Positions 1 through 10,346 are shown, counted from the first letter of the stretch. The stretch: 64,000 nucleotides of DNA from Bacillus sp. NEB1478 (GCF_031582965.1 NZ_CP134049.1:1302001-1366000); one strand, 5' to 3'. Numbers and translations are program-made. Notes: generated by a model from the letters alone, not told the origin.

Positions 1-1713
1 GCGGGTGCATACCAAGGCATGGATCGTTTTGAATGCCGTAAACAAATCGTTAAAGATCTTCAGGAGCAAGGTGTACTGTTCAAGATCGAAGAGCATTTGC
101 ATTCAGTAGGACACTCTGAAAGAAGCGGTGCAGTTGTTGAGCCATACCTTTCTACACAATGGTTTATTAAGATGAAACCTTTAGCAGAAGAAGCGATTAA
201 ACTTCAAAAAGGTGAAGATAAAGTTAATTTTGTTCCAGATCGGTTTGAAAACACATATATGCGCTGGATCGAAAATATTCGCGACTGGTGTATTTCCCGC
301 CAGCTATGGTGGGGTCACCGTATTCCAGCTTGGCATCATAAAGAAACAGGTGAAATATATGTTGGCAAGACAGAACCTAATGACCCTGAAAATTGGGAGC
401 AGGATATAGATGTATTAGATACTTGGTTTTCTTCGGCTCTTTGGCCATTTTCTACAATGGGCTGGCCTGATGAAAAATCAGAAGACTTCAAACGCTACTT
501 CCCTGGCAGCGTACTTGTAACAGGGTACGATATTATTACATTCTGGGTTTCAAGAATGATCTTCCAATCACTTGAGTTTACTAACCAGAAGCCGTTTAAT
601 GATGTTTTGATCCACGGCCTTGTTCGTGATTCAGATGGTCGAAAGATGAGTAAGTCTCTAGGAAATGGTGTCGATCCTATGGATGTGATAGAAAAATACG
701 GAGCAGATGCATTACGGTTTTTCTTATCTACTGGAAGTTCACCAGGAAACGATCTTCGCTTTTACTGGGAGAAGGTTGAATCTACTTGGAATTTCGCCAA
801 TAAAATATGGAATGCATCTCGTTTTGCGCTAATGAACATGGATGGCATGAAATATGAAGAAATCGATTTAAGCGGTGAAAAATCACTAGCTGATCAATGG
901 ATTCTAACCCGCCTGAATGAGACGGTTGAAGATATTACTCGATTAATTGATGCATATGAGTTTGGCGAAGTTGGCCGCCTCCTTTATAACTTTATTTGGG
1001 ATGACTTGTGTGACTGGTATATTGAAATGGCGAAACTTCCTTTATACGGCGAAGATGAAGGTGCAAAGAAAACAACGCGTTCAGTACTCGCTTACGTACT
1101 TGATCAAACATTAAGAATGCTTCATCCTTTCATGCCATTTATTACAGAAGAAATCTGGCAGCATCTTCCTCATGAAGGGGAATCAATCACGATCGCTTCA
1201 TGGCCGGTGAAAAAAGATGACTTGCATTTCCCGGAAGCTGCAAAAGAATTTGCGTTAGTGACAGAAGTGATTCGTTCTGTTCGTAATACACGATCTGAAA
1301 TGAACGTTGCACCAAGTAAGCCGATTGAACTGCAGATCAAACCTAAAAATAAAGAAATTCTCAATGCTTTAGAAAAGAACCGTCACTATTTGATTCGTTT
1401 CTGTAATCCGAGTGAACTTTTAATCTCGGATGAGATCTCTGCCCCGGAAAAAAGCATGAGTACTGTTTTAACAGGCTTAGAAATGTACCTTCCGCTTGAA
1501 GGCTTATTAAATATCGATGAAGAGATTAAGCGACTTGAAAAAGAAGCAGAAAAGTACGCGAAAGAAGTAGAGCGTGTACAGAAAAAGTTAAGCAATGAAG
1601 GCTTTATGAAAAAAGCTCCTGAAAAAGTTATTGCTGAAGAACGTGCAAAACAAAATGACTATCAAGAAAAAATGGATAACGTTCTAGCACGAATTAAAGA
1701 ACTTCAAAGCTGA
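1..1713 (+). CDS. valS: Valine--tRNA ligase, 3' part (5' end outside the window)
   Basis: The open frame enters from base 1 without a start codon, so this is the last 570 residues of a class Ia synthetase that charges tRNA-Val in the cytoplasm. The KMSKS loop is at about residue 215 of the visible part, in [11 protein letters not shown]. It is followed by the helical anticodon-binding domain and a Lys/Glu-rich C-terminal coiled coil (about residues 495-570) typical of ValRS. The HIGH motif and most of the editing domain lie upstream. folC follows closely, as in B. subtilis. The stop is TGA at 1711-1713. Confidence 0.97.
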   Translation, partial: AGAYQGMDRFECRKQIVKDLQEQGVLFKIEEHLHSVGHSERSGAVVEPYLSTQWFIKMKPLAEEAIKLQKGEDKVNFVPDRFENTYMRWIENIRDWCISRQLWWGHRIPAWHHKETGEIYVGKTEPNDPENWEQDIDVLDTWFSSALWPFSTMGWPDEKSEDFKRYFPGSVLVTGYDIITFWVSRMIFQSLEFTNQKPFNDVLIHGLVRDSDGRKMSKSLGNGVDPMDVIEKYGADALRFFLSTGSSPGNDLRFYWEKVESTWNFANKIWNASRFALMNMDGMKYEEIDLSGEKSLADQWILTRLNETVEDITRLIDAYEFGEVGRLLYNFIWDDLCDWYIEMAKLPLYGEDEGAKKTTRSVLAYVLDQTLRMLHPFMPFITEEIWQHLPHEGESITIASWPVKKDDLHFPEAAKEFALVTEVIRSVRNTRSEMNVAPSKPIELQIKPKNKEILNALEKNRHYLIRFCNPSELLISDEISAPEKSMSTVLTGLEMYLPLEGLLNIDEEIKRLEKEAEKYAKEVERVQKKLSNEGFMKKAPEKVIAEERAKQNDYQEKMDNVLARIKELQS

Positions 1714-1794
1714 TTTTAAACAACATTGGAGGCGGATCCTTTAATAGCAGTGTTCGCTTCTTTTTGCACTCTTTACACAAGGAAAGGCGGAAAG

Positions 1795-3090
1795 ATGTTG
1801 AAATCATATAACGAAGCGTTGACATGGATTCATAGTTTATTAAAATTTGGTATTAAACCCGGTTTGAAAAGAGTGGAATGGCTACTTGAAAGAACAGGCA
1901 ACCCAGAAAATAAATTAAAGTGCATACATGTTGCAGGTACAAATGGCAAAGGCTCAACAGTTGCTTATTTACGAAGTATGTTCAATACAGCCGGTTACAG
2001 TGCTGGTACATTTACTTCACCATATTTGATCTCGTTTAACGAGAGAATTTCAATGGATGGAAATCCGATTGAAGAAGATGAGTTATTACGTTTTGCTAGA
2101 TTATTAAAACCCCTTGTAGAGGAAGTTTCTCAAACCTCATTAGGAAGTCCCACAGAATTTGAAGTCATTACCGTGATATCCTTGCTGTATTTTGCAGAAA
2201 AAAAGCCAGACATCGTCATCTATGAAGTTGGTTTAGGCGGGTTGTATGACTCTACTAACGTTATAACGCCAATCTTAAGTCTAATAACAAATATAGGTTT
2301 TGATCATATGGGCATTTTAGGTGACACACTGGAAGAAATAGCTTTTCAAAAAGCAGGGATTATTAAAGAGGAAGTTCCTGTTATTTCAACAGTCGATCAG
2401 GATCTTGCAGTAAAAGTAATAAAGAAAAAGGCAAAAGACATGAACGCTGAGTCATTCTTTGCTGGAATCGATTTCTCATCTGAACATAAGGGAAGTTTAT
2501 TGAGCGGAGAAAAGTTCGTATTTCATGGCATGCGAGGAAATAAGCTTGAACTTGAAATCAGTATGAAGGGTCATCACCAAGTAAAAAATGCTGGGCTTGC
2601 TTTGGCTGCTGTTGAATTTTTGAGCCAGGAAAATATGTATCATTTTACTTATGATCAAATAAAAGATGGGATTATGAAAGCTTTTTGGGCTGGAAGATTT
2701 GAAAAAGCAGCGTGTTCGCCCGATATAATATTAGACGGTGCACATAATCTGCAAGGAATACAGGCTCTTAGACAAACCTTACAGCAGCATTATACAAATA
2801 AAAACATTTATCTCTTATTTGCTGCCTTACATGATAAAGAATATAAGACGATGATGAAAGAGCTAGAAGATATTGTAAAGGGAGCCTATTTCACTAGTTT
2901 TGATTTTCCTAGAGCGGCTTCTGCCGAGATGCTTTTGGCTGAAAGTCCGTTTCAAAATGCCCAAGCAATCGAACCTTGGAAGGAAGCTCTATCAGAAGCA
3001 AAAGTACATCTTAAAGATGAAGATGTATTGATAATAACTGGATCTCTTTATTTTATTTCCGAAGTAAGAAAAACATTTTCAAAAATCTGA
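1795..3090 (+). CDS. folC: Bifunctional folylpolyglutamate synthase / dihydrofolate synthase
   Basis: This 431-residue Mur-ligase-fold enzyme adds glutamate to dihydropteroate and to folates using ATP. The P-loop GTNGKGST is at residues 48-55; the downstream ligase signature GFDHMGILGDTLEEIAFQKAGI and the C-terminal DGAHN motif are also visible. The frame is open from 1726, but ATG 1795 is chosen because it follows a ribosome site (GGAAAGGCGG) and begins like other FolC proteins. It sits about 80 bases after valS and may be co-transcribed with it. No clear terminator follows. Confidence 0.95.
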   Translation: MLKSYNEALTWIHSLLKFGIKPGLKRVEWLLERTGNPENKLKCIHVAGTNGKGSTVAYLRSMFNTAGYSAGTFTSPYLISFNERISMDGNPIEEDELLRFARLLKPLVEEVSQTSLGSPTEFEVITVISLLYFAEKKPDIVIYEVGLGGLYDSTNVITPILSLITNIGFDHMGILGDTLEEIAFQKAGIIKEEVPVISTVDQDLAVKVIKKKAKDMNAESFFAGIDFSSEHKGSLLSGEKFVFHGMRGNKLELEISMKGHHQVKNAGLALAAVEFLSQENMYHFTYDQIKDGIMKAFWAGRFEKAACSPDIILDGAHNLQGIQALRQTLQQHYTNKNIYLLFAALHDKEYKTMMKELEDIVKGAYFTSFDFPRAASAEMLLAESPFQNAQAIEPWKEALSEAKVHLKDEDVLIITGSLYFISEVRKTFSKI

Positions 3091-3110
3091 ATAACATTTA
3101 TTGTAATTTT

Positions 3111-3139
3111 TTGAACTTTTGATAAAATAAAAAGATAAT
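3111..3139 (+). promoter_or_regulatory. Candidate sigma-A promoter for the GAF-GGDEF gene
   Basis: TTGAAC (3111-3116) and GATAAT (3134-3139) are separated by 17 bases, about 65 bases before the start codon. The surroundings are very AT-rich, so chance matches are possible. Confidence 0.45.
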
Positions 3140-3204
3140 AGTTTTGTACTAGTAAAAAAGATTCACATACCGTTGAGAACAACTCTATTTTAAGGAAAGG
3201 AGAC

Positions 3205-4920
3205 ATGAAGGAAATGAAAGCAAGAAAACAAATATATTTAATATTTGCATGGGTATTGCTGTTTCCATTAGCTTTTTGGTCTGCCAATCACATGGATGCT
3301 AATCAAACGGCGTTAAATTTAGTCGATCTTGCTCTTATTACATTTTTAGTTGTTATCGTTTCCTTGTTTCCTTTAAGAGTTTTAGATACTACCATTTCAT
3401 TGATGCAAGGGATTACATTAGCTGTATTTCTTTACTACGGATTGGTTGCTGAATTGATTGTAACTTTACTGGGTACATTAGCTATGTTTATTGGCATGAA
3501 AATAAACTGGATTAAGGAATATTTTAGAGTACTCGCAAACACCTTAATGTTTGCATGGATTACGATTATTGCAGCCAGTGTTTTTTATATGCTGGGCGGA
3601 GAAACGGGACCTTTTCCTAAAGACGGTTCCATTCATTTAGTGCCTATCATCGGCTATTTCGTTATTAGTATTGCACTAAATCATATATCTGTTTATTTTA
3701 TGCGCACTATCCTTTATGAACAAAAATGTGCATTCTTTGATCGTGATTTATGGTGGGATTTATTATCAGAAGTACTTGTTTTACCGGTTGGATTAATGTT
3801 GTATCTGCTTTATTCACAAATGGGACAGCCCGCCATTTTTTATGTTGGACTGCCGTTCCTATCACTTTCTATCATTATTAATCTTTTTCATTCGAGTAAA
3901 CAGATTAATGATTCCCTTCAAAAGGCAAGTGAGATTGGACAGCAGCTATCAGAACATTTAAAAGTGAACGATATACTAGATATCTTTATTGAAAAATTAA
4001 TTGCCTTTATGCCTGTTGATTTCGCTTTTATATATGATGCAGATTCAGGAGAACATTTACAAATTATTCGGAAATACGAGAGTGAAGAAGGAATCCTCAC
4101 TGCTGTCCCAATAAGAAAGCACGAAGCGATCAGCGGAAGAGTTTGGTCAACCGGAAATAGCATTCAGTATAATTCGATTAAGTCGTGGTTCAAAATATCT
4201 GAACTTTTTTTTCAAGGAAAAGCTGAATCTGTTGTTTCTGTGCCTATGATACGCAATCAAAAAATTGTAGGAATCATTACATTTGCTTCTAAAAATAAAC
4301 GTTCCTACCAAAAACATCACCTTATTATTTTAGAGATTCTGGCTAACTATTTAGCTGTAGCGATTGATAATGCCAGAAACTATGAATCTACAAAATTAAA
4401 AAGTGAACAATGTTCATTAACTGGATTATATAATTATCGCTTTTTTGAGGATTTGTTAACAAGTATGTATAATCGCCGTGAATATTTTAAAAAGCCTTTC
4501 TCGGTCATACTGCTTGATATTGATCATTTTAAATCAGTTAATGACTCCTATGGTCACCAAAGCGGGAATGAAGTGCTCATTCTTCTTGCTAAGAGACTGG
4601 AAGAATTTATGGGGAATAGAGGAACTGTTGCCAGGTATGGCGGTGAAGAATTTATCATACTTCTGCCAGAAGCTAATGAAAAAGACTGTTTTGATATAGC
4701 AGAACAGCTTCGTTTCTTTATTTCAGATACAGCTTTTGAGGTTAACAATGACTTAACTGACAAGCTTAGACATCATATTTACATAACAGCAAGTATTGGA
4801 ATTGCTACTGCTCCCCATCAAGGAGAAGATCCGTTGACACTGATCAGAAATGCAGATCGTGCCATGTATACGGGCGCAAAACAGCAAGGCCGAAATAAGG
4901 TTGCGGCATATACAGGCTAA
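3205..4920 (+). CDS. Membrane diguanylate cyclase (multi-TM, GAF, GGDEF)
   Basis: This 571-residue protein has about six to eight hydrophobic segments in residues 1-230, a GAF-like domain at about 245-395 and a C-terminal GGDEF domain. The active-site signature is RYGGEEF (GGEEF at residues 479-483), so conversion of two GTP to cyclic di-GMP is expected. The usual inhibitory RxxD I-site nine residues before the signature is not present (GNRG instead). ATG 3205 follows GGAAAGGAG. It stands alone between folC and spoIIB with its own promoter and terminator, where B. subtilis carries comC. The signal sensed is unknown. Confidence 0.85.
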   Translation: MKEMKARKQIYLIFAWVLLFPLAFWSANHMDANQTALNLVDLALITFLVVIVSLFPLRVLDTTISLMQGITLAVFLYYGLVAELIVTLLGTLAMFIGMKINWIKEYFRVLANTLMFAWITIIAASVFYMLGGETGPFPKDGSIHLVPIIGYFVISIALNHISVYFMRTILYEQKCAFFDRDLWWDLLSEVLVLPVGLMLYLLYSQMGQPAIFYVGLPFLSLSIIINLFHSSKQINDSLQKASEIGQQLSEHLKVNDILDIFIEKLIAFMPVDFAFIYDADSGEHLQIIRKYESEEGILTAVPIRKHEAISGRVWSTGNSIQYNSIKSWFKISELFFQGKAESVVSVPMIRNQKIVGIITFASKNKRSYQKHHLIILEILANYLAVAIDNARNYESTKLKSEQCSLTGLYNYRFFEDLLTSMYNRREYFKKPFSVILLDIDHFKSVNDSYGHQSGNEVLILLAKRLEEFMGNRGTVARYGGEEFIILLPEANEKDCFDIAEQLRFFISDTAFEVNNDLTDKLRHHIYITASIGIATAPHQGEDPLTLIRNADRAMYTGAKQQGRNKVAAYTG

Positions 4921-4925
4921 AAATC

Positions 4926-4958
4926 AAGATCTCGAATTTACCATTCGAGGTCTTTTTG
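4926..4958 (+). terminator. Rho-independent terminator after the GGDEF gene
   Basis: A 12-bp stem with one G-T pair (AAGATCTCGAAT / ATTCGAGGTCTT), six-base loop and T-run. Confidence 0.85.
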
Positions 4959-5272
4959 TTTGGCTGTTTTTTTAAGGTTGTTGTTTTAATTCTTGAAGAA
5001 AACAGCATTTTTATATCACATATGTTTCATTTTGGCTCATTTCTAAAAGATTGTTGCTTTTTAATCTTATTTTATTTTCTTCTAAGACTTTTGGTTGAAG
5101 TGGAAGGTGTTAGACTACGAATGTGGCTCAACGGCTGCCCTGCGGAAAGCGAGCAGCTGAAACGGAAATCAACTACTTTCAAAAGCAGCAATGAATACGA
5201 AAACAGCCTTCATTTTAAACCGTTTTTCTAGTTCTATTAAAAATAAAAAAGCATAAAATTTAGTAGATGCTA
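4959..5272. other. Non-coding stretch with a possible degenerate dispersed repeat
   Basis: No convincing gene. The open frame through 4956-5231 has no ribosome site and low-complexity composition. The GC-richer part at about 5120-5205 (ggctgccctgcggaaagcg ... cggaaatcaactac) resembles, from memory, intergenic repeat fragments scattered through Bacillaceae genomes. A within-genome search would be needed to call it. Confidence 0.3.
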
Positions 5273-5289
5273 GAGAGGAGAGGATTTAA

Positions 5290-6300
5290 ATGAAACAAGA
5301 GATATCGATTCTGATAAATGGTAAGGAACAAACATATAAGCAGAGTATTAGTGATGAAAAAACAGTATTAAATCTGGAAAAGGAAGAAGTGGCAGCAGCG
5401 TTAGAAGAAGCAGCCATTGAGGACTATAAAGTGTTAAGTGTTCCTTTAAGAAAAAAAGACATCCTATTTAATAAGAAAAAAAAGACCCTTATTAATCGGA
5501 AAAAACCAGGTTTCACTTTTCAAAATAATAGCAATCCATTTTCGAAACAGATAATAGCAGCAATAATGGCGGCAGTTGTAACGGGAACAGCATTAGGGAT
5601 ACTCGTCCTGATGGTATTTTCAACAGATGTTACAGAGGCAGGCACAAGCAAGGCGATGCCAGCAGAAGTACAAAAAGCTGAACCTGCAAAATCCACAAAT
5701 AAAATGGCGGAAATGCCTGCAATAAAGCTAGAATTATCTGCCTTGCAAGCAGGGGTGTTTTCTTCTGCAAAAACAGCAGAGGATGCAGTAGAGTCTATAG
5801 AAGAGAAAGGATTTTCTGCAAGTATTCTACCGATCGATGAAGGGAAGTACTCTGTATTGATCGGAATTGGAAATAAAAAAAGTCAATTAGAAGAGTTTAA
5901 AACAGATTATGAAAAGAAAACGGAAGAAAAACCATTATATAAAACATTTTCTTTTGCTTTTAAAGAGTTAAAATCTCCTGAGGGTGTGGATGCTACTTAT
6001 TTTACGAACGGTAATATCCTTCTTCAAAATGTTTTAACGCTTTCTCAAATGCCAAAAAATAATGAATCAATGATGGCTCGTACGCTAGAAGAATTTAACA
6101 AATGGAAAGAACACGGGAAAAGCCAGAAAGAAAATTTTGGAAAAGAAACTTCAAAAGCTGCTTCTGATTATGAAAAGCAATTAGAAGGGGCATTTTTGGC
6201 ACTGAAAGAAGGTAAAAAGGGTGAAATGAATTGGGCATTCCAGCAAAAAGCAATGGATAGCTTTCAATCTTATCAAAAGCTGCTGAATACGCTGAAATAA
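5290..6300 (+). CDS. spoIIB: Stage II sporulation protein B (SPOR-domain membrane protein)
   Basis: This 336-residue single-pass protein has a basic cytoplasmic N-terminal part (residues 1-86), one transmembrane helix (about 87-110) and a SPOR-like peptidoglycan-binding domain (about 150-225) exposed outside. SpoIIB helps septal wall thinning and DNA-translocase and hydrolase localisation during engulfment. Assignment rests on architecture, length (B. subtilis about 330 residues) and position immediately before maf. Start ATG follows AGAGAGGAGAGG. It has its own terminator. Confidence 0.85.
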   Translation: MKQEISILINGKEQTYKQSISDEKTVLNLEKEEVAAALEEAAIEDYKVLSVPLRKKDILFNKKKKTLINRKKPGFTFQNNSNPFSKQIIAAIMAAVVTGTALGILVLMVFSTDVTEAGTSKAMPAEVQKAEPAKSTNKMAEMPAIKLELSALQAGVFSSAKTAEDAVESIEEKGFSASILPIDEGKYSVLIGIGNKKSQLEEFKTDYEKKTEEKPLYKTFSFAFKELKSPEGVDATYFTNGNILLQNVLTLSQMPKNNESMMARTLEEFNKWKEHGKSQKENFGKETSKAASDYEKQLEGAFLALKEGKKGEMNWAFQQKAMDSFQSYQKLLNTLK

Positions 6301-6307
6301 AAAAACG

Positions 6308-6344
6308 AAAGTGCAGAGAAGAAAAACGTTCTTTGCACTTTTTT
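6308..6344 (+). terminator. Rho-independent terminator after spoIIB
   Basis: A 13-bp stem (AAAGTGCAGAGAA with TTCTTTGCACTTT, one G-T pair), eight-base loop and T-run. Confidence 0.9.
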
Positions 6345-6529
6345 AATTTGAATGGATTTCGAGAAATTTGTCAAAATGAGTCATTGTTTCTTTTTATTTG
6401 CCCACATAAAAACCAGTATTATGCCGAAAAACTAATAGAAGTAAGTTTTTGACGCAGTTTGTCTATTTTTTACAAGTTTGTTATTGTGAAACTGTACAAA
6501 CATCAATGAATGAATTGAAAGGTGATTAC

Positions 6530-7123
6530 ATGAAACACCTCATTTTAGCCTCTTCTTCACCTCGAAGATCTGAACTTCTGTCATTAACGCTTCTTCCATT
6601 TGAAATCTATCCAAGTACACTTGAAGAAAAAATGGATTTAACTCTTTCTCCTAGTCGGCTGGTAGAATCACTCGCTGAACAAAAAGCTGCCGATGTCTTC
6701 CAATCTCACCCGAACCATGTCATCTTGGGTGCTGATACGATTGTGTCTTTTCAAAACAACCGACTTGGGAAACCTCAGAATAAAGAAGAAGCAGTTCAAA
6801 TGCTAAACTTGCTGTCTGGGCAAACACATGAAGTTTATACAGGTGTTTGTATTATGGACAAAAACCAAAAGCAGCTATTTTCAGTTAAAACAAGTGTAAC
6901 GTTCTATACGCTAGATGAGGAAATAATCTCATGGTATATCGGAACAAATGAACCATTCGATAAAGCGGGAAGTTATGGCATACAAGGTTCAGGGTCTTTG
7001 CTCGTAGAAAAGTTGGATGGAGATTACTTTAATGTTGTAGGGTTGCCGATTTCGAAAGTGGTTAGAGTACTGCAGGATTTCGGATTTTCTTTCACCGGGT
7101 CAGTCACGAAGACTGAAAATTGA
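6530..7123 (+). CDS. maf: Maf-family nucleotide pyrophosphatase
   Basis: This 197-residue protein of the Maf/HAM1 fold hydrolyses non-canonical or excess nucleoside triphosphates (dTTP/UTP-type in this subfamily) and has been linked to septum formation in Bacillus. The N-terminal signature LASSSPRRSELL is at residues 6-17, and GADTIV and the later SYGIQG segment are also present. The frame is open from 6449, but ATG 6530 follows GAAAGGTGATT and gives the normal N-terminus. It lies 13 bases before radC. Confidence 0.95.
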   Translation: MKHLILASSSPRRSELLSLTLLPFEIYPSTLEEKMDLTLSPSRLVESLAEQKAADVFQSHPNHVILGADTIVSFQNNRLGKPQNKEEAVQMLNLLSGQTHEVYTGVCIMDKNQKQLFSVKTSVTFYTLDEEIISWYIGTNEPFDKAGSYGIQGSGSLLVEKLDGDYFNVVGLPISKVVRVLQDFGFSFTGSVTKTEN

Positions 7124-7136
7124 GGGAGGAACGTAA

Positions 7137-7826
7137 GTGGTAACAAAACCGCTTATGATTAGAGACTATCCAATTCAGGAAAGACCGAGAGAAAGGATGC
7201 TTCAAGAGGGTCCGGATTCTCTCTCCAATTATGAACTATTAGCAATTCTGTTAAGAACTGGAACAAAACAAATGTCGGCCATTCAATTATCACACCACAT
7301 CATTCAGCATTTTGAAGGGTTGAGACAATTAAAGGATGCTACAATCGGGGAACTTAAAGAAATTAGCGGTATCGGACCAGCAAAAGCAGTTGAATTAATT
7401 GCTGCGATAGAAATTGGCAAACGGATAAGCCGTTTGCAATTTGAAGAAAGATATACGATAAGGTCCCCCGAAGATGGTGCCAGGTATTTGATGGATGAAA
7501 TGAGGTTTCTGCACCAGGAACATTTTGTGTGTTTATATTTAAACACTAAAAACCAAGTGCTGTATAAGAAAACCGTTTTTATAGGCAGCCTGAATACTTC
7601 AATTGTACATCCGAGAGAAGTGTTTAAGGAAAGCTTGAAACGTTCGAGTGCATCGATCATTTGTTTTCATAATCATCCGAGCGGAGACCCGGCTCCGAGC
7701 AGGGAAGATATTGAAGTGACAAAGAGATTAGTAGAGTGTGGAAAAATGCTTGGAATCGAAGTGCTGGACCATATTATTATTGGTGATCAAAAATACGTAA
7801 GTTTAAAGGAAAAAGGATATGTTTAA
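7137..7826 (+). CDS. radC: RadC-family JAB/MPN-domain protein
   Basis: This 229-residue protein has an N-terminal helix-hairpin-helix (around ISGIGPAKAVEL, residues 76-87) and a C-terminal JAB/MPN metalloprotease-like domain with the metal motif HNHPSGDPAPSRED at residues 178-191. The historic RadC DNA-repair role is disputed and the true substrate is unknown. GTG 7137 follows GGGAGGAACGTAA, 13 bases after maf, so the two are probably one unit. Confidence 0.93.
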   Translation: MVTKPLMIRDYPIQERPRERMLQEGPDSLSNYELLAILLRTGTKQMSAIQLSHHIIQHFEGLRQLKDATIGELKEISGIGPAKAVELIAAIEIGKRISRLQFEERYTIRSPEDGARYLMDEMRFLHQEHFVCLYLNTKNQVLYKKTVFIGSLNTSIVHPREVFKESLKRSSASIICFHNHPSGDPAPSREDIEVTKRLVECGKMLGIEVLDHIIIGDQKYVSLKEKGYV

Positions 7827-7828
7827 CA

Positions 7829-7858
7829 TTGTCTTTTGATTCTTTTATAGCGTATAAT
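7829..7858 (+). promoter_or_regulatory. Sigma-A promoter for mreB
   Basis: TTGTCT (7829-7834), 18-base spacer and a perfect TATAAT (7853-7858), 40 bases before the mreB start. Confidence 0.65.
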
Positions 7859-7898
7859 CAAACTTATGAGTTTTGCTTGATGAAAGGAGTTTACATAA

Positions 7899-8936
7899 AT
7901 GTTTGGTGGATTTTCAAGAGATTTAGGAATTGATTTAGGAACTGCAAACACACTTGTTTACGTGAAGGGCAAGGGTGTTGTTGTGCGTGAACCTTCCGTT
8001 GTTGCGTTGCGTACTGACACAGGTTCAATTGAAGCGGTAGGTAATGCTGCTAAAAATATGATTGGTCGTACTCCTGGTAATATTGTTGCCGTTAGACCAA
8101 TGAAAGACGGAGTAATTGCTGATTTTGAAACAACAGCAACTATGATGAAATATTTTATTCAGCAAGCACAAAAGAACCGTTCTGTATTTGCTCGTAAGCC
8201 ATACGTAATGGTTTGTGTGCCATCTGGAATTACTGCTGTAGAAAAACGTGCGGTTGAGGATGCAACAAAACAAGCTGGTGCTCGTGAAGCATATACAATT
8301 GAAGAGCCGTTTGCTGCTGCAATCGGTGCAGATCTTCCTGTTTGGGAACCAACTGGAAGTATGGTCGTTGATATTGGTGGAGGAACTACAGAAGTTGCCA
8401 TCATTTCTCTTGGCGGAATTGTAACTAGCCAGTCAATCCGCATCGCAGGTGACGAAATGGATGATGCGATCATCGCTTACATTAAAAAGACTTATAACTT
8501 AATGATTGGTGAAAGAACGGCAGAAACACTTAAGCTTGATATTGGATCTGCTGGAGATCCAGACGGTATTGAAGACATGGATATTCGCGGTAGAGATTTA
8601 TTGACAGGGCTTCCAAAAACGATTACGATTACGGCGGAAGAAGTTTCCAGTGCGCTGCGCGATACGGTAAACAGCATTATGGATGCTGTTAAAGTTACCC
8701 TTGAAAAAACTCCCCCAGAACTTGCGGCTGATATTATGGATCGCGGTATCGTTCTTACAGGTGGTGGAGCTTTATTAAGAAACTTGGATAAAGTCATCAG
8801 TGATGAAACTAAGATGCCTGTTATCGTTGCAGAAAACGCGTTGGATTGTGTAGCAGTTGGAACTGGCCGTGCGCTTGAAAACCTGCACCTTTTCAAATCA
8901 AAAGCTGGTATTACTTCTAGATCTAAATCCAAGTAA
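7899..8936 (+). CDS. mreB: Rod-shape-determining actin homologue MreB
   Basis: This 345-residue actin-fold protein has phosphate-1 motif [15 protein letters not shown] near the N-terminus, phosphate-2 motif [11 protein letters not shown] and the adenosine motif [10 protein letters not shown]. It forms membrane-associated filaments that guide lateral cell-wall synthesis together with MreC and MreD, which follow directly. Start ATG has GAAAGGAGT upstream. The length is close to B. subtilis MreB. Confidence 0.98.
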   Translation: MFGGFSRDLGIDLGTANTLVYVKGKGVVVREPSVVALRTDTGSIEAVGNAAKNMIGRTPGNIVAVRPMKDGVIADFETTATMMKYFIQQAQKNRSVFARKPYVMVCVPSGITAVEKRAVEDATKQAGAREAYTIEEPFAAAIGADLPVWEPTGSMVVDIGGGTTEVAIISLGGIVTSQSIRIAGDEMDDAIIAYIKKTYNLMIGERTAETLKLDIGSAGDPDGIEDMDIRGRDLLTGLPKTITITAEEVSSALRDTVNSIMDAVKVTLEKTPPELAADIMDRGIVLTGGGALLRNLDKVISDETKMPVIVAENALDCVAVGTGRALENLHLFKSKAGITSRSKSK

Positions 8937-8955
8937 GTAAGTAGGTGTAATTTTC

Positions 8956-9828
8956 ATGCCACATTTTTTTTCGAATAAACGGCTTATCATTCTACTGGTA
9001 AGTATTATTATTCTAGTAGCATTGATTGGTTTTTCGATGAAAAAAAGAGAAAGCCTAACCTTACCTGAACAATTTTTAAAAGATTCTGCAGGTCTAGCAC
9101 AAACAATTTTCTATAAACCCGCTAATACAATAGCGGGTTTCTTTGAGAATTTATCAGAAATGAAACAGCTTTATAAAGAAAATCAACTTTTAAAAGCAAG
9201 GCTAGATGAATATGCAAAACTATACGTTCAGTATGAGGCTGTAAAAAAGACAAATGATACATTAAAAGCGCAGTTGGACAAAGAAGAAGATTTAAACGAT
9301 TATAAAGTACGTGAAGCTACAGTGATCGGCCGTTCTCCAGACCAGTGGAATAAATTTATTTATATCAATAAAGGTGAAAAAGACGGAATTAAACCAAACA
9401 TGGCAGTGATATCGCCCCAAGGTTTTATAGGGAAAATTACGAATGTTTCTCTATTTCAGTCAACTGTTCAGCTAATCAGTGACAATGATCGCACGAATCG
9501 CTTTTCAGCAATTGTTCAAGGAGAACAAAATATTTTCGGCACAATTGAGGGATATGATCCTAAACGTCAGGCACTGATGTTTAAGAAAATTAAAGTTGAT
9601 GCGAAAATTAAAAAAGGACAAAAAGTCATTACTTCGGGCCTTGGTGATGTGTTCCCCCCTAATTTACTAATTGGGGAAGTAATCGATACAGAACCAGATG
9701 AAGTAGGACTAACACAAACAGCCTATTTAAAGCCATCCGCAAATTTGTATGATTTGGATCATGTGATGATACTTGAAAGAGAAATGCCAGCTGTTGATGA
9801 GAGTTTAAAAGAAAAGGAGGAAGAATGA
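8956..9828 (+). CDS. mreC: Rod-shape-determining protein MreC
   Basis: This 290-residue bitopic membrane protein has an N-terminal transmembrane helix at about residues 10-28, a coiled coil at about 65-115 and the paired beta-barrel MreC domain, ending in a Glu/Lys-rich tail. It links cytoplasmic MreB to extracellular wall synthases. Its stop overlaps the mreD start (ATGATG/TGA at 9825-9828), suggesting translational coupling. Confidence 0.96.
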   Translation: MPHFFSNKRLIILLVSIIILVALIGFSMKKRESLTLPEQFLKDSAGLAQTIFYKPANTIAGFFENLSEMKQLYKENQLLKARLDEYAKLYVQYEAVKKTNDTLKAQLDKEEDLNDYKVREATVIGRSPDQWNKFIYINKGEKDGIKPNMAVISPQGFIGKITNVSLFQSTVQLISDNDRTNRFSAIVQGEQNIFGTIEGYDPKRQALMFKKIKVDAKIKKGQKVITSGLGDVFPPNLLIGEVIDTEPDEVGLTQTAYLKPSANLYDLDHVMILEREMPAVDESLKEKEEE

Positions 9829-10346
9829 TGAAAAAAATCCTTCTTCCTTTTCTTATCTATTTAGCTTTTATCAGTGAAAGTTCGCTTGTTCAAGCCTTTT
9901 TGCCTCAGGATCCCAGTATGGACTGGCAGATCATACCTCGATTTTCAATGGTTATGATTTTATTTATTGCCATGTATTTAAATACAACATACGGCCTTCT
10001 ATACGGGTTGGGTTTTGGTCTACTGACTGATCTTCTTTATACAGATATCATAGGTGTCTATCTATTTTCGATGGCTGCTACAGCCTATATCACTTCTATA
10101 TTTGCGAGGTATCTTTTTGGAAATCTGATTGTCACCATATTCCTATCCATCATCGGGGTATCCATTTTGGAGTTTTTTGTGTATGGATTAAACAGTCTGA
10201 TTGGAATAAGCAATCAGCCTATCGATCTCTTTCTATATAAAAGATTGCTCCCTACCCTCATCTTAAATGGTTTGTTTGCGATACTGATTTATTATCCATA
10301 CGTAAAGCAACTTAACCACATCAAAGAAACTTTAAAAGAAAACTAA
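9825..10346 (+). CDS. mreD: Rod-shape-determining protein MreD
   Basis: This 173-residue hydrophobic protein has about five transmembrane helices and is the third member of the Mre complex. The start is either ATG 9825 or ATG 9828, both behind AAAAGGAGGAAG inside the end of mreC. Identification rests on hydrophobicity, size and position after mreC. Confidence 0.94.
   Translation: MMKKILLPFLIYLAFISESSLVQAFLPQDPSMDWQIIPRFSMVMILFIAMYLNTTYGLLYGLGFGLLTDLLYTDIIGVYLFSMAATAYITSIFARYLFGNLIVTIFLSIIGVSILEFFVYGLNSLIGISNQPIDLFLYKRLLPTLILNGLFAILIYYPYVKQLNHIKETLKEN

Noticed and set aside
4956..5231. Open frame of 91 codons between the GGDEF gene and spoIIB
   Set aside because: It begins inside the terminator, lacks a ribosome site and has low-complexity composition.
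8025..8932. Antisense open frames within mreB and other highly expressed genes
   Set aside because: They mirror the codon pattern of the sense gene and have no supporting signals.
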